Of a stretch of DNA of 64,000 bases, positions 8,775 to 17,603 are shown piece after piece (the stretch's first letter is position 1; every line of letters begins with the position of its first letter). Below the pieces are notes generated by a model. It was not told the DNA's origin, ran no database searches, and saw only the letters and a program-made list of their open reading frames with translations. Made by a program: the position numbers and the translations under genes. Source of the stretch: Lewinellaceae bacterium (GTDB lineage: Bacteria > Bacteroidota > Bacteroidia > Chitinophagales > Saprospiraceae); contig JACJYL010000001.1 in NCBI GenBank assembly GCA_020636105.1, forward strand, positions 3,782,001 to 3,846,000, in the 5' to 3' direction.

Positions 8775-10043
8775 TCATTTTGCTGGCAAAATTTTTCCGG
8801 AAGCTTCTCCAAATCCTATCCTGACCCCATCTTTTTCGCACCATCCTTTCATTACAATGGTATCACCATCCTGAATAAATTTCCGTTCACTGCCATCGGG
8901 CATTTGAATCGGTTTGGTTCCTCTCCAGGTAAGTTCCAGCATGGAACCGAAGGAACCTGGATCTTTTCCACTAATCGTACCTGAAGCATAAAAGTCCCCT
9001 ACGTTAATATTACAACCGTTCACGGTATGGTGTGCCAATTGCTGACACATATTCCAGTACATATATTTAAAATTCGATCGGGTAATGACTTTACCTTGCC
9101 CGGCTTCAGGATGAATTTCCACTTCCAGTTGAATATCATAATTTTTGGCCCCTTCAAATTGTAAATAGGGCAGAACCTCCGGTTCCTGTTTTGGACCGGT
9201 CACCCTGAAAGGTTCCAGGGCTTCGAGGGTAATCACCCATGGGGAAATCGTGGAAGCGAAATTTTTTCCCAGGAAAGGTCCCAGGGGTACGTATTCCCAA
9301 CTCTGAATATCTCTTGCCGACCAGTCATTGAATAAGATCAACCCAAAAATATAATCTTCGGCCTCACCGATGGCAACGGAATCTCCCAGTGCTGTTGGCT
9401 TGCCAATAACAAATCCCATTTCTAATTCATAATCCAACAATTTACTGGGTCCGAAAACAGGATGGTCATTTCCAGGAGGCATCATCTGTCCTTTGGGCCG
9501 GTGAAATGGAGTACCGGATACTACAATAGAAGAAGATCGACCATGGTATCCAATGGGTATATGTCGCCAATTGGGCATTAGGGCATTTTCAGGCCCCCTA
9601 AACATAGTGCCCACATTAGTGGCATGTTCAATGCTTGAATAAAAATCAGTATAATCACCGATTTTTATGGGCAATTGCATGTCCACATCCTTCATGTTTA
9701 CCAGAAATTGATTCCTTTTCGACTCACCATTCCACTTGCCGGGAATGTCCTGCAATATTTCAGAAAGCCTGTTTCTTAATTCAGAAGTTTTATCTTTCCC
9801 CTGAGCCATGAAATCATTCAAATAGTCATTTTCAAAAACAGAGGTTTTTATACTCAGGCCATCCAACAACCCCAGGTATTCAACCTCTACCAGGTCAACT
9901 ACGTATTCTCCAATCGCTGAACAAACTCTTTTCTCTCCAAAGGTGGTTTCAAAAATGCCAAATGGTAAGTTTTGGATAGGGAAATCTGATCCCGGCAGAA
10001 CGTCTACCCAGGATTTTAAATTTGGATGATTCGCTTTTATCAT
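8775..10043 (-). CDS. fahA: fumarylacetoacetase
   Basis: Last enzyme of tyrosine catabolism, hydrolysing fumarylacetoacetate to fumarate and acetoacetate. The 422-residue protein has the FAH N-domain and then the catalytic domain with DYTDFYSSIEHATNVGTMFRG (catalytic histidine in EHATN). It continues with WRHIPIGYHGRSSSIVVSGTP, LDYELEMGFVIG (metal-binding acids), IFGLILFNDWSARDIQSWEYVPLGPFLGKNF and the closing GWCEKDGVRIGFGEASG. Length equals the family norm. It is a single gene: no homogentisate dioxygenase is beside it. Confidence 0.96.
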   Translation of the reverse strand: MIKANHPNLKSWVDVLPGSDFPIQNLPFGIFETTFGEKRVCSAIGEYVVDLVEVEYLGLLDGLSIKTSVFENDYLNDFMAQGKDKTSELRNRLSEILQDIPGKWNGESKRNQFLVNMKDVDMQLPIKIGDYTDFYSSIEHATNVGTMFRGPENALMPNWRHIPIGYHGRSSSIVVSGTPFHRPKGQMMPPGNDHPVFGPSKLLDYELEMGFVIGKPTALGDSVAIGEAEDYIFGLILFNDWSARDIQSWEYVPLGPFLGKNFASTISPWVITLEALEPFRVTGPKQEPEVLPYLQFEGAKNYDIQLEVEIHPEAGQGKVITRSNFKYMYWNMCQQLAHHTVNGCNINVGDFYASGTISGKDPGSFGSMLELTWRGTKPIQMPDGSERKFIQDGDTIVMKGWCEKDGVRIGFGEASGKILPAK

Positions 10044-10354
10044 TTCTTTGCTTTTAGAATAATTTGGTTAATACATTGGGCAGCCACAATCCGCTACCCG
10101 ACAGGCCGAAATAGTCATTATTATGATGATTAATATTATCAGGTTCCACCTGTATTTTTTGATATTCATAATGCTGAATTTTGCACCTTCAATTAATACC
10201 TTTGAGGCTGACGATGGATAAAATGATAAAGGTAAAATGATAATTTATCAATTTAAAGTATTAGTCCATAATCCCCGTTCATAAAATTAGCTGGCCTTAA
10301 AAAAAAGGTTTTTACTGGCCTGATTCATCCAAAAATTGAAATCAATTTAAAAAT
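10044..10354. other. 311-bp intergenic gap between divergent genes
   Basis: This AT-rich spacer lies between the fumarylacetoacetase and glycosyltransferase genes, which diverge here. I see no gene, RNA or strong hairpin. Promoters for both genes presumably lie in it, but no perfect TAnnTTTG box stands out next to either start. Confidence 0.4.
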
Positions 10355-11395
10355 TTGAAAAAATTACCTGCAAAAATTCTTGTTTCACCCTTGGATTGGG
10401 GGCTGGGTCACGCTACCCGCTGTATTCCTATTATTGAAACTTTTATTGAAAATGGAACAGAAGTCTTGATTGCCGGTAACGGAAACTCTCTTGAATTATT
10501 AAAAAAAGAATTTCCAAATTTAACCTATTTTCAACTGCCCGGTTACCATATCCATTACTTTTCCAATAATATGTTTATTAATATTCTGCTTCAACTCCCA
10601 AAATTATTCATAGGGGTGGTTGGAGAATATTTTGCTATCCAGAAAATTATTAGAAACCATTCTATCGAATTATTGATTTCGGATAATAGATTTGGTTGTT
10701 TTTCAAAGAAAGTAAAAAGTGTTTTTATCACCCACCAGGTCAATATCCAAATTCCTTTTACACCACTGAAATTTTTGGTAAATTTTTTAAACAGATCCTT
10801 AATAAGCCAATTTGATGAATGTTGGGTTCCTGATTCTCCGTCGATTCGTTTGAGTGGAAAATTATCAGAGCCGAAAAACCTGGAAAATGTAAGGTTCATT
10901 GGTCTGCTTAGCCGTATGAAAAAAATTTCAATAAAGGAAAAATGGGATCTGGTAGTTGTCCTTTCCGGTCCTGAACCTCAACGAACACGGTTTGAAAAAA
11001 TGATTTTGGAGCAAGTCATTCCCCTGAAAATTAATACCATAATAATACAAGGCATTGTAGAAAAACGCGTTCAAAAATCTGTTTCCGAACACGTCAAAAT
11101 AATTTCATATTGCACCACAAGAGAATTAAATGAAGTGATGTCCGCGGCTAAAATAATCCTTTGTCGATCCGGATACAGCATCCTGATGGATTTGGTAATG
11201 CTACAAAAAAAGGCCATTCTCGTGCCCACGCCTGGTCAAACGGAGCAGGAATATCTTGCGGAGTATTTGTTTGAAAAAGGTATTTTTTACCGGCAAACGC
11301 AGAAAAACCTGGATATTAAAATAGCCCTTGCCGAAGCTGAACATTTTTGCGGGTTCGATGGAATGTCAGCAAAAAATAAATTTCGTATATTGTAA
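10355..11395 (+). CDS. MurG-like glycosyltransferase (UDP-GlcNAc-type, GT-B)
   Basis: A 346-residue GT-B protein starting KILVSPLDWGLGHATRCIPI, the glycine-rich N-terminal loop of the MurG/MGDG-synthase class. The C-terminal nucleotide-sugar site is around LVVVLSGPEPQRTRFE and MSAAKIILCRSGYSILMDLVMLQKKAILVPTPGQTEQEYLAEYL, with the RSGYS and PTPGQTEQ loops. It resembles the Bacteroidota stand-alone MurG-like family, not MurG itself, so the acceptor is unknown. No ATG exists near the N-terminus; an in-frame stop lies at 10337-10339, so the TTG at 10355 is the only sensible start. A lipoprotein gene follows after 12 bases. Confidence 0.75.
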   Translation: MKKLPAKILVSPLDWGLGHATRCIPIIETFIENGTEVLIAGNGNSLELLKKEFPNLTYFQLPGYHIHYFSNNMFINILLQLPKLFIGVVGEYFAIQKIIRNHSIELLISDNRFGCFSKKVKSVFITHQVNIQIPFTPLKFLVNFLNRSLISQFDECWVPDSPSIRLSGKLSEPKNLENVRFIGLLSRMKKISIKEKWDLVVVLSGPEPQRTRFEKMILEQVIPLKINTIIIQGIVEKRVQKSVSEHVKIISYCTTRELNEVMSAAKIILCRSGYSILMDLVMLQKKAILVPTPGQTEQEYLAEYLFEKGIFYRQTQKNLDIKIALAEAEHFCGFDGMSAKNKFRIL

Positions 11396-11407
11396 ATCAA
11401 AATCCTA

Positions 11408-11920
11408 ATGATGAAAAAATCATTTTTAAAAGGCCTTGTAATATTGAATATGATTATGCTATTCAATCAATGTACGGAGTCTTCGAACGTTCCTCAAATT
11501 AATGAAACCGCAACGGCGGAAAAAAGTGATACCACTTTATTTGACGAAGCATTGGCCAAAAGGTTGGAGGCTGATGAATATGGTATGCATTCTTATGTAA
11601 TGGCCTTTTTAAAAGCGGGGCCAAACCGCTCCCAGGATAGCCTTGAAGCGGCAACATTACAACGTGCCCATCTCGATAATATCACCAGAATGGCTGAAGA
11701 AGGAACCCTGGTAGTTGCCGGGCCATTTTTAGATGATGGGGTAGTGAGAGGAATTTATATTTTCGATGTAAAAACCATCGAAGAGGCCCGTGCACTAACC
11801 GCAACGGACCCGGCTATCCAGGCTGGCAGGTTGGAAATGGAGCTTCATCCCTGGTATGGCCCAGCTGCCTTAGGATTGGTCCAAGAAATCAGTAAAAAAA
11901 TTGCTACAAAAGGAATTTAA
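11408..11920 (+). CDS. YCII-domain lipoprotein
   Basis: A 170-residue lipoprotein: signal MKKSFLKGLVILNMIMLFNQC with a lipobox cysteine. The mature part is a YCII-related ferredoxin-like domain: HLDNITRMAEEGTLVVAGPFLDDGVVRGIYIFDVKTIEEARALTATDPAIQAGRLEMELHPW, seen here as the pattern RAHLDNI...GPF...DPA...HPWYG. YCII proteins use a His-Asp pair and are often of unknown function; an exported lipidated form is common in Bacteroidota. It probably shares a transcript with the glycosyltransferase upstream. No substrate can be named. Confidence 0.75.
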   Translation: MMKKSFLKGLVILNMIMLFNQCTESSNVPQINETATAEKSDTTLFDEALAKRLEADEYGMHSYVMAFLKAGPNRSQDSLEAATLQRAHLDNITRMAEEGTLVVAGPFLDDGVVRGIYIFDVKTIEEARALTATDPAIQAGRLEMELHPWYGPAALGLVQEISKKIATKGI

Positions 11921-12001
11921 GGACTGTCTGAAAAATAAATTTATAAGTGTATTATTGGGTTAAATCATACTGGATCAAATCCTGGCCCAAAACCTATTGC
12001 T

Positions 12002-12622
12002 TTATTCCCCTTTTTTATTGAACTGGGTCATGGTATGGTCCAGACCAATGGTGGCAAAACTCTTGACGGTTTCCGCTGCAGTTTTTAAAATTTCAGGAAG
12101 CTTGTCTTTTTCGGAATCAGACCATTCTCCTAACACAAAGTCTACCTGGCCTTTCCTGGATTGATCTCTTCCGATGCCAATTCTCAACCGCGCATAATTA
12201 TTCCCTCCACACATCTTGTCAATATCTTTGAGTCCGTTATGCCCGCCATCGCTGCCTTTTCCTCTTAACCGCTGAACGCCAAAATCCAGGTTGAGATCGT
12301 CAATAATGACCAAAAGATTTGATTTTTCAATTTTATGCTTTTGCAGCCAATACCTCACGGCCTTGCCACTTAAGTTCATATAAGTGGATGGTTTGAGTAA
12401 AATAAAGGTTCTTCCCTTGAATTTAAATTGAGCAATATCCCCGAGTTGGTCGTTTTTGAATTCCACTTCAAATTCCTTAGCCAGAGCATCTACTACCTCA
12501 AAACCGATATTATGCCTGGTGTTATCATATTTAGCCCCCATATTACCGAGGCCTGCAATTAGGTATTTCATTGGATCAGGTTCTATTTCTTTTATGCCAA
12601 AAAGTCTTTTTAGCCAATTCAT
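12002..12622 (-). CDS. pth: peptidyl-tRNA hydrolase
   Basis: Releases peptides from prematurely dropped peptidyl-tRNA. The catalytic core is complete: YLIAGLGNMGAKYDNTRHNIGFEVVD with the catalytic His in NTRHN, then FILLKPSTYMNLSGKAV, VIIDDLNLDFGVQRLRGKGSDGGHNGLK and YARLRIGIGR. The full frame from the ATG at 12622 is 206 residues and has a 17-residue N-terminal extension ahead of the usual start. The Met at 12571 (MKYLIAGLGN) gives the standard 189-residue form. The -7 box at 12645-12652 suits the longer start, but I cannot decide which one is used. Confidence 0.95.
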   Translation of the reverse strand: MNWLKRLFGIKEIEPDPMKYLIAGLGNMGAKYDNTRHNIGFEVVDALAKEFEVEFKNDQLGDIAQFKFKGRTFILLKPSTYMNLSGKAVRYWLQKHKIEKSNLLVIIDDLNLDFGVQRLRGKGSDGGHNGLKDIDKMCGGNNYARLRIGIGRDQSRKGQVDFVLGEWSDSEKDKLPEILKTAAETVKSFATIGLDHTMTQFNKKGE

Positions 12623-12644
12623 GAAAGTTTTTTATTTTTTTTTG

Positions 12645-12652
12645 CAAAAATA
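12645..12652 (-). promoter_or_regulatory. -7 element of pth
   Basis: TATTTTTG on the minus strand, a perfect TAnnTTTG, 23 bases upstream of the ATG at 12622. This supports the longer N-terminus of Pth or a short leader. Confidence 0.45.
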
Positions 12653-12744
12653 GAATGTTTTAAATGAAAACGGCGTTTATTCCACAAGGTTTCCCTTTTC
12701 CCTCCATACGAATACACCATAATCATAACGAAAATTTTTTATTC

Positions 12745-13164
12745 ATGCGTAACATCCAAATAGCCCTCGTTGTTTTTGTTTTACTCCTGCCCAATTTTTG
12801 CAGATCCCAGGAAATACCTGAATGGTTAAACGGCGTCTGGGAAGGAGTGGGTTACCAGGCTCCCACCAACAGCACCTGGAGAATTGATCTAAGCTATGAT
12901 AAAAGTAAAGATTCAATCTCTATTGGCTACCCTTCCCTGAATTGCAGCGGACATTGGGAATTGCTTGACGCCCGGGAAAACAGACTGGTATTTGTGGAAA
13001 AAATTACTGAAGGGGTTGACAATTGCGACAATAATGTAAAGGTTGTGGTCAATTACGTGGATGAAAATTATATCAGTATAGCCTACTTCATTCCTTTAAT
13101 TTTCGATAATGTTGTGGCCTATTCCGTATTGAAAAGAAAGCAAAAAAAAATAAAGAAAGTCTGA
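12745..13164 (+). CDS. small secreted protein of unknown function
   Basis: A 139-residue exported protein. The ATG at 12745 puts a clean signal peptide (RNIQIALVVFVLLLPNFCRSQ) at the N-terminus; the open frame extends 27 codons further up but that part is not signal-like. The mature region begins IPEWLNGVWEGVGYQAP and is beta-rich, with a pair of cysteines (NCSGHWE, VDNCDNN). This reminds me of a small lipocalin-like or calycin sandwich, but I do not recognise the family. The C-terminus is lysine-rich (KRKQKKIKKV). It is convergent with the SRAP gene, whose stop lies 2 bases away. Confidence 0.6.
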   Translation: MRNIQIALVVFVLLLPNFCRSQEIPEWLNGVWEGVGYQAPTNSTWRIDLSYDKSKDSISIGYPSLNCSGHWELLDARENRLVFVEKITEGVDNCDNNVKVVVNYVDENYISIAYFIPLIFDNVVAYSVLKRKQKKIKKV

Positions 13165-13165
13165 T

Positions 13166-13852
13166 TTAAAAATCAAATAAGGTTGGCGTTTCAGGGGTTC
13201 GGTTGTGTAGTTCAGGAAAATTGTTCCTCACTGAATTTACCTTACCGGATACCCTGTAAATATCCAGTAGGCCATCGGAAGGTGTTTTTAATATTTCCAA
13301 AACTTTTTCCAAAGGTTGATCTTTCAGCCAGGACTCCCAGACTTCTTCTGTTTCAAGAATTACCGGCATCCTGTTATGGACTGTGGACATTTCCCTGTTA
13401 GGTGGCGTTGTAATGATGGAAAAACTTTTTACAATGGTTTTGCCATCGGTCCAGCTGTCCCAAATTCCGGCCATAACCATCAGTTGATCCTCCTTCATCC
13501 TGATACGGTAAGGTATTTTTTGTCCTGCTAACCTTTTCCATTCATAAAAACTATCCACCACTACCAGGCAACGACGATTTTTGATGGGCGTTTTAAATGA
13601 AGGCTTGTTTTCAATTCCTTCCCTCCTGGCATTGATCAATTTTCCGCCTCCGGAACTGTCATTGGCCCAATAGGGCACAAGTCCCCATTTAAAAGACTGA
13701 AGCTTTTGAGGCTGATCATTTGTAATCACATAACTATCCTGGGTTGGAGCTATGTTAAAATTTATCTTTAAGTCATGATCCAATTCCAGTGTTTCTCCAA
13801 AAGTTTCTTTTATTTTTTTTGCTGATACAGCAAACGAAAAGCGTCCGCACAT
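13166..13852 (-). CDS. SOS response-associated peptidase (SRAP/YedK/HMCES family)
   Basis: A 228-residue SRAP protein that shields abasic sites in single-stranded DNA by a covalent link through its N-terminal cysteine. The start MCGRF places the catalytic Cys at position 2 after Met removal. Other conserved parts are KWGLVPYWA, INARREGIENKPSF, RRCLVVVDSFYEWKR (catalytic Glu region) and STVHNRMPVIL with the conserved His. Length is normal. It lies directly next to the putative origin cluster, perhaps by chance. Confidence 0.95.
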   Translation of the reverse strand: MCGRFSFAVSAKKIKETFGETLELDHDLKINFNIAPTQDSYVITNDQPQKLQSFKWGLVPYWANDSSGGGKLINARREGIENKPSFKTPIKNRRCLVVVDSFYEWKRLAGQKIPYRIRMKEDQLMVMAGIWDSWTDGKTIVKSFSIITTPPNREMSTVHNRMPVILETEEVWESWLKDQPLEKVLEILKTPSDGLLDIYRVSGKVNSVRNNFPELHNRTPETPTLFDF

Positions 13853-13927
13853 GTTTAAAAATGTTTATTAACAAGTTAAAAATACAACTATTATAACACA
13901 TTATGAATCAGTTCCTTACAAAAAAAA

Positions 13928-14247
13928 TTATCCACATGGATTTTGTGGATTAACGTTAATCTAACCATTAATTGTCCACACTAATCCACAAAAGGATAAA
14001 ATAAGGGAAAAGTGATCGGTGGAAAACTTTTATTATGGGGAAAAGCCGGGATGATATCCACAGAAAACAAAAGTTATCCATAATGGTGGATAAATATATT
14101 TATCAAGATTAGGACAAATCAACAGGCTGTGCATAAGTTTGTAATTTATTAGTAATCAGCAGTTCTATATGTTAACCCAATGTGTATAAATTGTAAATGA
14201 CCATGGATAACTTTTTGAAAAAATTTATGTCACTTTATTTATCCACG
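13928..14247. other. DnaA-box cluster 1 of a putative bipartite oriC
   Basis: About ten DnaA boxes occur in 320 bp. There are three exact matches to TTATNCACA: 13928-13936 (+), 14128-14136 (-) and 14181-14189 (-). One-mismatch sites lie at 13944-13952 (-), 13972-13980 (+), 13982-13990 (+), 14054-14062 (+), 14074-14082 (+), 14085-14093 (-) and 14239-14247 (+). The 60 bp that follow (14250-14310) are very AT-rich and could be the unwinding element. The whole gap 13853-14313 has no ORF. A second cluster lies across the next gene. Confidence 0.8.
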
Positions 14248-14313
14248 AATTCACATCAGTAATAATAATAGGGTTTTTTAAAATTATATTAATAAAGATT
14301 ATTAAAGGGGATT

Positions 14314-15393
14314 ATGAAAAATGAAATTGAATCAAAAAAAAATAAAGACTACGCTAGTATAGTCCGGTTGTGGCTGATCGTAGGATTGATCATGATATTT
14401 GTGCAGGTTATCCTGGGCGGGATTACCCGTTTAACGGGCTCAGGGTTGTCTATAACGAAGTGGGACATAGTAACCGGAACCCTACCTCCACTTAATGCCG
14501 AACAATGGACTGAGGCCTTTGAGTTGTACAAGGCGACCCCTCAATACGAAAAGATCAATGAAGGCATGGAACTGGGACAATTCAAATTCATATTCTTTTG
14601 GGAGTACTTTCACCGGCTTTGGGCACGATTAATGGGGTTTGTATTTATCATTCCATTCCTTATTTTTTGGGCCAAAGGGATGATAGACAAAATTTTAATG
14701 AAACGCCTGGGCACGGTATTACTGCTGGCGGCAGTGGTTGCCTCTTTTGGATGGATCATGGTGGCCAGCGGGCTGGAGGACAGGCCATGGGTCAATGCGT
14801 ATAAGCTGTCCCTGCATTTATCGCTGGCTTTTATCCTTTATAGTTATTTGTTATGGGTCATTTTTCAGACGCTTAATATAAAAAAAGAGGTTATCAACAA
14901 CAAGGTGTTGAAAAGGAATACTTTAGCCATTTTGGCGATAGTTGCAGTTCAAATAATTTTAGGAGGAATCAACTCGGGAATGAAGGCAGGATTGTATTAT
15001 CCTACCTGGCCGGACATGAATGGATTTTTTATTCCTTCCATCCTGACCAACAGCGCGAACTGGACTGTTGAAAACCTTGTGAATTACGATCAATTCTCCT
15101 TTATGCCGGCTATCGTTCAATTTGTACACAGGTTGATAGCTTACTTATTGATAATCATTGGTTTATGGTATTTTTTAAAGGCAAGAACATTAGAAGTTTC
15201 AACACGTTTTAAGGCCGGGTTGTTATTGTTCGTAAGTATGTTGATCATCCAGGTATTGTTAGGAATATTTACGGTAATCTATTGTTTGGGCAAGGTACCA
15301 TTAACGCTTGGAGTACTGCATCAGGCAGGTGCATTATTATTGTTAAGTATTTTACTCTTTTTGTTGTATTTGCAAGGCAAAAAGAACACTTAG
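14314..15393 (+). CDS. ctaA: heme A synthase (COX15/CtaA)
   Basis: A 359-residue membrane protein that oxidises the C8 methyl of heme O to make heme A for cytochrome oxidases. Eight hydrophobic segments hold four conserved histidines in the typical contexts EYFHRLWAR, LSLHLSLAF, VQFVHRLIAY and VLHQAGALLLL. The motif ITRLTGSGLSITKWDIVTG marks the COX15-type family of alphaproteobacteria and mitochondria. Heme O synthase and oxidase genes are not nearby. The gene sits between two clusters of DnaA boxes. Confidence 0.93.
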   Translation: MKNEIESKKNKDYASIVRLWLIVGLIMIFVQVILGGITRLTGSGLSITKWDIVTGTLPPLNAEQWTEAFELYKATPQYEKINEGMELGQFKFIFFWEYFHRLWARLMGFVFIIPFLIFWAKGMIDKILMKRLGTVLLLAAVVASFGWIMVASGLEDRPWVNAYKLSLHLSLAFILYSYLLWVIFQTLNIKKEVINNKVLKRNTLAILAIVAVQIILGGINSGMKAGLYYPTWPDMNGFFIPSILTNSANWTVENLVNYDQFSFMPAIVQFVHRLIAYLLIIIGLWYFLKARTLEVSTRFKAGLLLFVSMLIIQVLLGIFTVIYCLGKVPLTLGVLHQAGALLLLSILLFLLYLQGKKNT

Positions 15394-15400
15394 TTTTTAG

Positions 15401-15445
15401 TGTGGATAAGCTGTGGATAAGTGTAAGTTTTCAACGTTATCCACA
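15401..15445. other. DnaA-box cluster 2 of the putative bipartite oriC
   Basis: Three exact TTATCCACA boxes in 45 bp: 15401-15409 (-), 15412-15420 (-) and 15437-15445 (+), just after the ctaA stop codon. Exact boxes in such a tight group, 1.15 kb from cluster 1, are far above random expectation for this AT-rich sequence. Confidence 0.75.
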
Positions 15446-15455
15446 TAAATAAAAA

Positions 15456-15481
15456 GGGCTGACAATTTTAATTGCCAGCCC
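15456..15481. terminator. bidirectional terminator between ctaA and the oxoamine synthase
   Basis: Stem GGGCTGACAATT/AATTGCCAGCCC (one mismatch), loop of two bases, with T runs on both strands. It ends ctaA and the convergent minus-strand gene. Confidence 0.75.
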
Positions 15482-15518
15482 TTTTTATTTTGTACGAGGA
15501 ATTTATTATTTAAACTTG

Positions 15519-16763
15519 TCAGGCAGTAATCGATTCCGCGATCTTTTGATAGACGCCCTCTTTTAATTTAACGGCAATTTCCTTGAAAGCTTCGATGGTA
15601 ATTTCGATTTCTTCTTTGGTATGCACTGCTGTGGGGATCAATCTCAAAAGGATCATTCCTTTTGGAATCACAGGATAAACCACCAGGGAACAGAATATAT
15701 TATAATTTTCACGCAAGTCTTTTACCAGGACAGTCGCTTCAGGAATGGATCCGTCCATGTAAACAGGCGTGACACAGGCACTGGTATTTCCGATGTCAAA
15801 TCCGTTTTCAACCAATCCTGTTTGCAAAAGTCTAACATTCTCCCAAAGCTTTGCTTTGAGTTCAGGTTTTGTTCTCAGCAGCTCAAGACGCTTCATGGCA
15901 CCAATGACCAATGGCATAGGGAGCGATTTGGCAAAAATCTGTGAACGAACATTGTAACGCAGATATTCAATGACATCTTTTTCACCACCTACAAAAGCAC
16001 CAATGCTGGCCATGGATTTTGCGAAGGTGGAAAAATACAGGTCAATACCATCCTGCACACCTTGTTCTTCCCCTGTGCCAAATCCTGTTTCGCCCTGTGT
16101 ACCGAAACCATGGGCATCATCTACCAACAAACGGAAATCAAAACGATCTCTGAGTGCTACAATTTCTTTGAGGATTCCCTGCTCTCCTCTCATTCCGAAA
16201 ACGCCTTCGGTAATTACAAGAATTCCTCCGCCACTTGCCTCAGCTATTACTTTGGCCTTTTCCATTTGTTTTTCGAAACTCTTAATATCATTGTGTTCGA
16301 ATGGAAGACGCTTGGCCAATTGCATGCGAATGCCATCATAAATACAGGCGTGATTATCTTTGTCATAAACCACTACATCATGACGATCCAATAAGGCATC
16401 TATGATGGACATGATTCCCTGGTATCCAAAATTGAGCAGCATAACTTCTTCTTTTTGGATAAAATCGGCCAGTTGACTTTCGAGTTGTTCGTGGTATTTG
16501 GTTTCACCTGTCATCATCCTTGCCCCCATTGGAGCAGCAAGTCCCCATTCTTTAGCGGCTTCGGCATCTGCCTTCCTGACTTCAGGATGGTTGGCAAGGC
16601 CAAGGTAATTATTGACACTCCACACAATTCTTTCTTTTCCCTGGAATGTCATACGGCTTCCTATCTCTCCTTCCAATTTTGGAAAAGTAAAATAACCGTG
16701 TGCATAAGAAGCCCATTTACCTAAAGGGCCTCTCTCTTCTCTGAGCTTTTGAAAAATATCCAT
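15519..16763 (-). CDS. PLP-dependent alpha-oxoamine synthase family enzyme
   Basis: A 414-residue fold-type I PLP enzyme of the family that condenses an amino acid with an acyl-CoA (serine palmitoyltransferase, KBL, ALAS, BioF). Visible are the substrate loop VNNYLGLANHPEV, the PLP-stacking NHACIYDGIRM, the aspartate in LLVDDAHGFGTQGETGFG, and the Schiff-base lysine in STFAKSMASIGAFVGG. Serine palmitoyltransferase is attractive because Bacteroidota make sphingolipids, but 2-amino-3-ketobutyrate CoA ligase cannot be excluded. I chose the ATG at 16763; a longer frame reaches 16799. A CATCTTTG box, near-consensus, lies at 16797-16804. Confidence 0.7.
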   Translation of the reverse strand: MDIFQKLREERGPLGKWASYAHGYFTFPKLEGEIGSRMTFQGKERIVWSVNNYLGLANHPEVRKADAEAAKEWGLAAPMGARMMTGETKYHEQLESQLADFIQKEEVMLLNFGYQGIMSIIDALLDRHDVVVYDKDNHACIYDGIRMQLAKRLPFEHNDIKSFEKQMEKAKVIAEASGGGILVITEGVFGMRGEQGILKEIVALRDRFDFRLLVDDAHGFGTQGETGFGTGEEQGVQDGIDLYFSTFAKSMASIGAFVGGEKDVIEYLRYNVRSQIFAKSLPMPLVIGAMKRLELLRTKPELKAKLWENVRLLQTGLVENGFDIGNTSACVTPVYMDGSIPEATVLVKDLRENYNIFCSLVVYPVIPKGMILLRLIPTAVHTKEEIEITIEAFKEIAVKLKEGVYQKIAESITA

Positions 16764-16929
16764 TATAGATGTTTTTATTTTTCTGTTTAATTTTATCAAA
16801 GATGAAGTGAATATTTACACAAACACCTGTTTATAAATGAAATGCAAAATTAGCCATTGGCGTGAATATTAGTGATTTTTAAGGGGTTTATTTTTAAGGA
16901 GCTATTCCGATTTCAAAGGCAATAAAAAA

Positions 16930-16970
16930 AGGCAGGCTGGCCCGGAATCCCATTCCGAACCAGCCTGCCT
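16930..16970 (-). terminator. terminator of the rhodanese gene
   Basis: Perfect 11-bp stem AGGCAGGCTGG/CCAGCCTGCCT with a second inner pairing CGGAAT/ATTCCG, followed on the minus strand by seven T residues, 18 bases after the rhodanese stop. The arms also carry the REP-like GGCAGGC word seen elsewhere in the window. Confidence 0.75.
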
Positions 16971-16987
16971 AGGTTGAATTTTATGAA

Positions 16988-17521
16988 TTACCAGGTTTTT
17001 TCAGCTTTGGTTTCATCTACCCATTGGCTCCAGTTTTTATTGTAAGTATGAACCTTACGGGTAATTAGTCCATTTTTGTCGACAACATTATTGCCGCGGT
17101 TTACCCATTCAAAAATACTGCCGTATAAATTATTGACATCTGTGTAGCCCATTTTTTGAAGCCGTTCTCCGATCTTTTCACTTCGATACCCCACGGAGCA
17201 ATACACTACAATTTTGGAATCTTTCGGTATTTGCTGAAGAGCGGTGGAATCGAAATGATCAAAGCCAATCCATTGAGCTCCTTCTATATGGCTGACGTCG
17301 TATTCTACCTTCTCCCTTGCATCCAGAATCACTACCTTTTCTTTTTCATTTTTTAGCTGATCCACATCCATTACGGGTACACTGTAACTTAACAGCTGGT
17401 TTACTTTTTGATCAAATTTTTCATCCATACAACCGGCATTTAATTGCGGATCTTTCTGAGCACATCCCGAAAACGGAAATGTAAAAATCAATAAAAAAAG
17501 AGAGATGAATGTTAATTTCAT
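16988..17521 (-). CDS. rhodanese-domain lipoprotein
   Basis: A 177-residue lipoprotein (MKLTFISLFLLIFTFPFSGC lipobox) with a single rhodanese domain: VVILDAREKVEYDVSHIEGAQWIG and the active-site loop IVVYCSVGYRSEKIGERL, with the catalytic Cys in YCSVGYRS. Rhodanese lipoproteins transfer sulfane sulfur or act as binding domains in the periplasm. The C-terminal 45 residues (LYGSIFEWVNRGNNVVDKNG) are an extension common to Bacteroidota homologues. Substrate unknown. Confidence 0.88.
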   Translation of the reverse strand: MKLTFISLFLLIFTFPFSGCAQKDPQLNAGCMDEKFDQKVNQLLSYSVPVMDVDQLKNEKEKVVILDAREKVEYDVSHIEGAQWIGFDHFDSTALQQIPKDSKIVVYCSVGYRSEKIGERLQKMGYTDVNNLYGSIFEWVNRGNNVVDKNGLITRKVHTYNKNWSQWVDETKAEKTW

Positions 17522-17603
17522 TTTTCCTGCTTTGGTATATTTTTTAGACGTTCATTAGAAACGACCGGGTACAATAATCCACAAAAAAATCAGGTCAGCC
17601 ATT

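Noticed and set aside
8486..8984. Open frames on both strands left of fahA
   Set aside because: They consist of the hairpin array and the antisense of the fahA 3' end.
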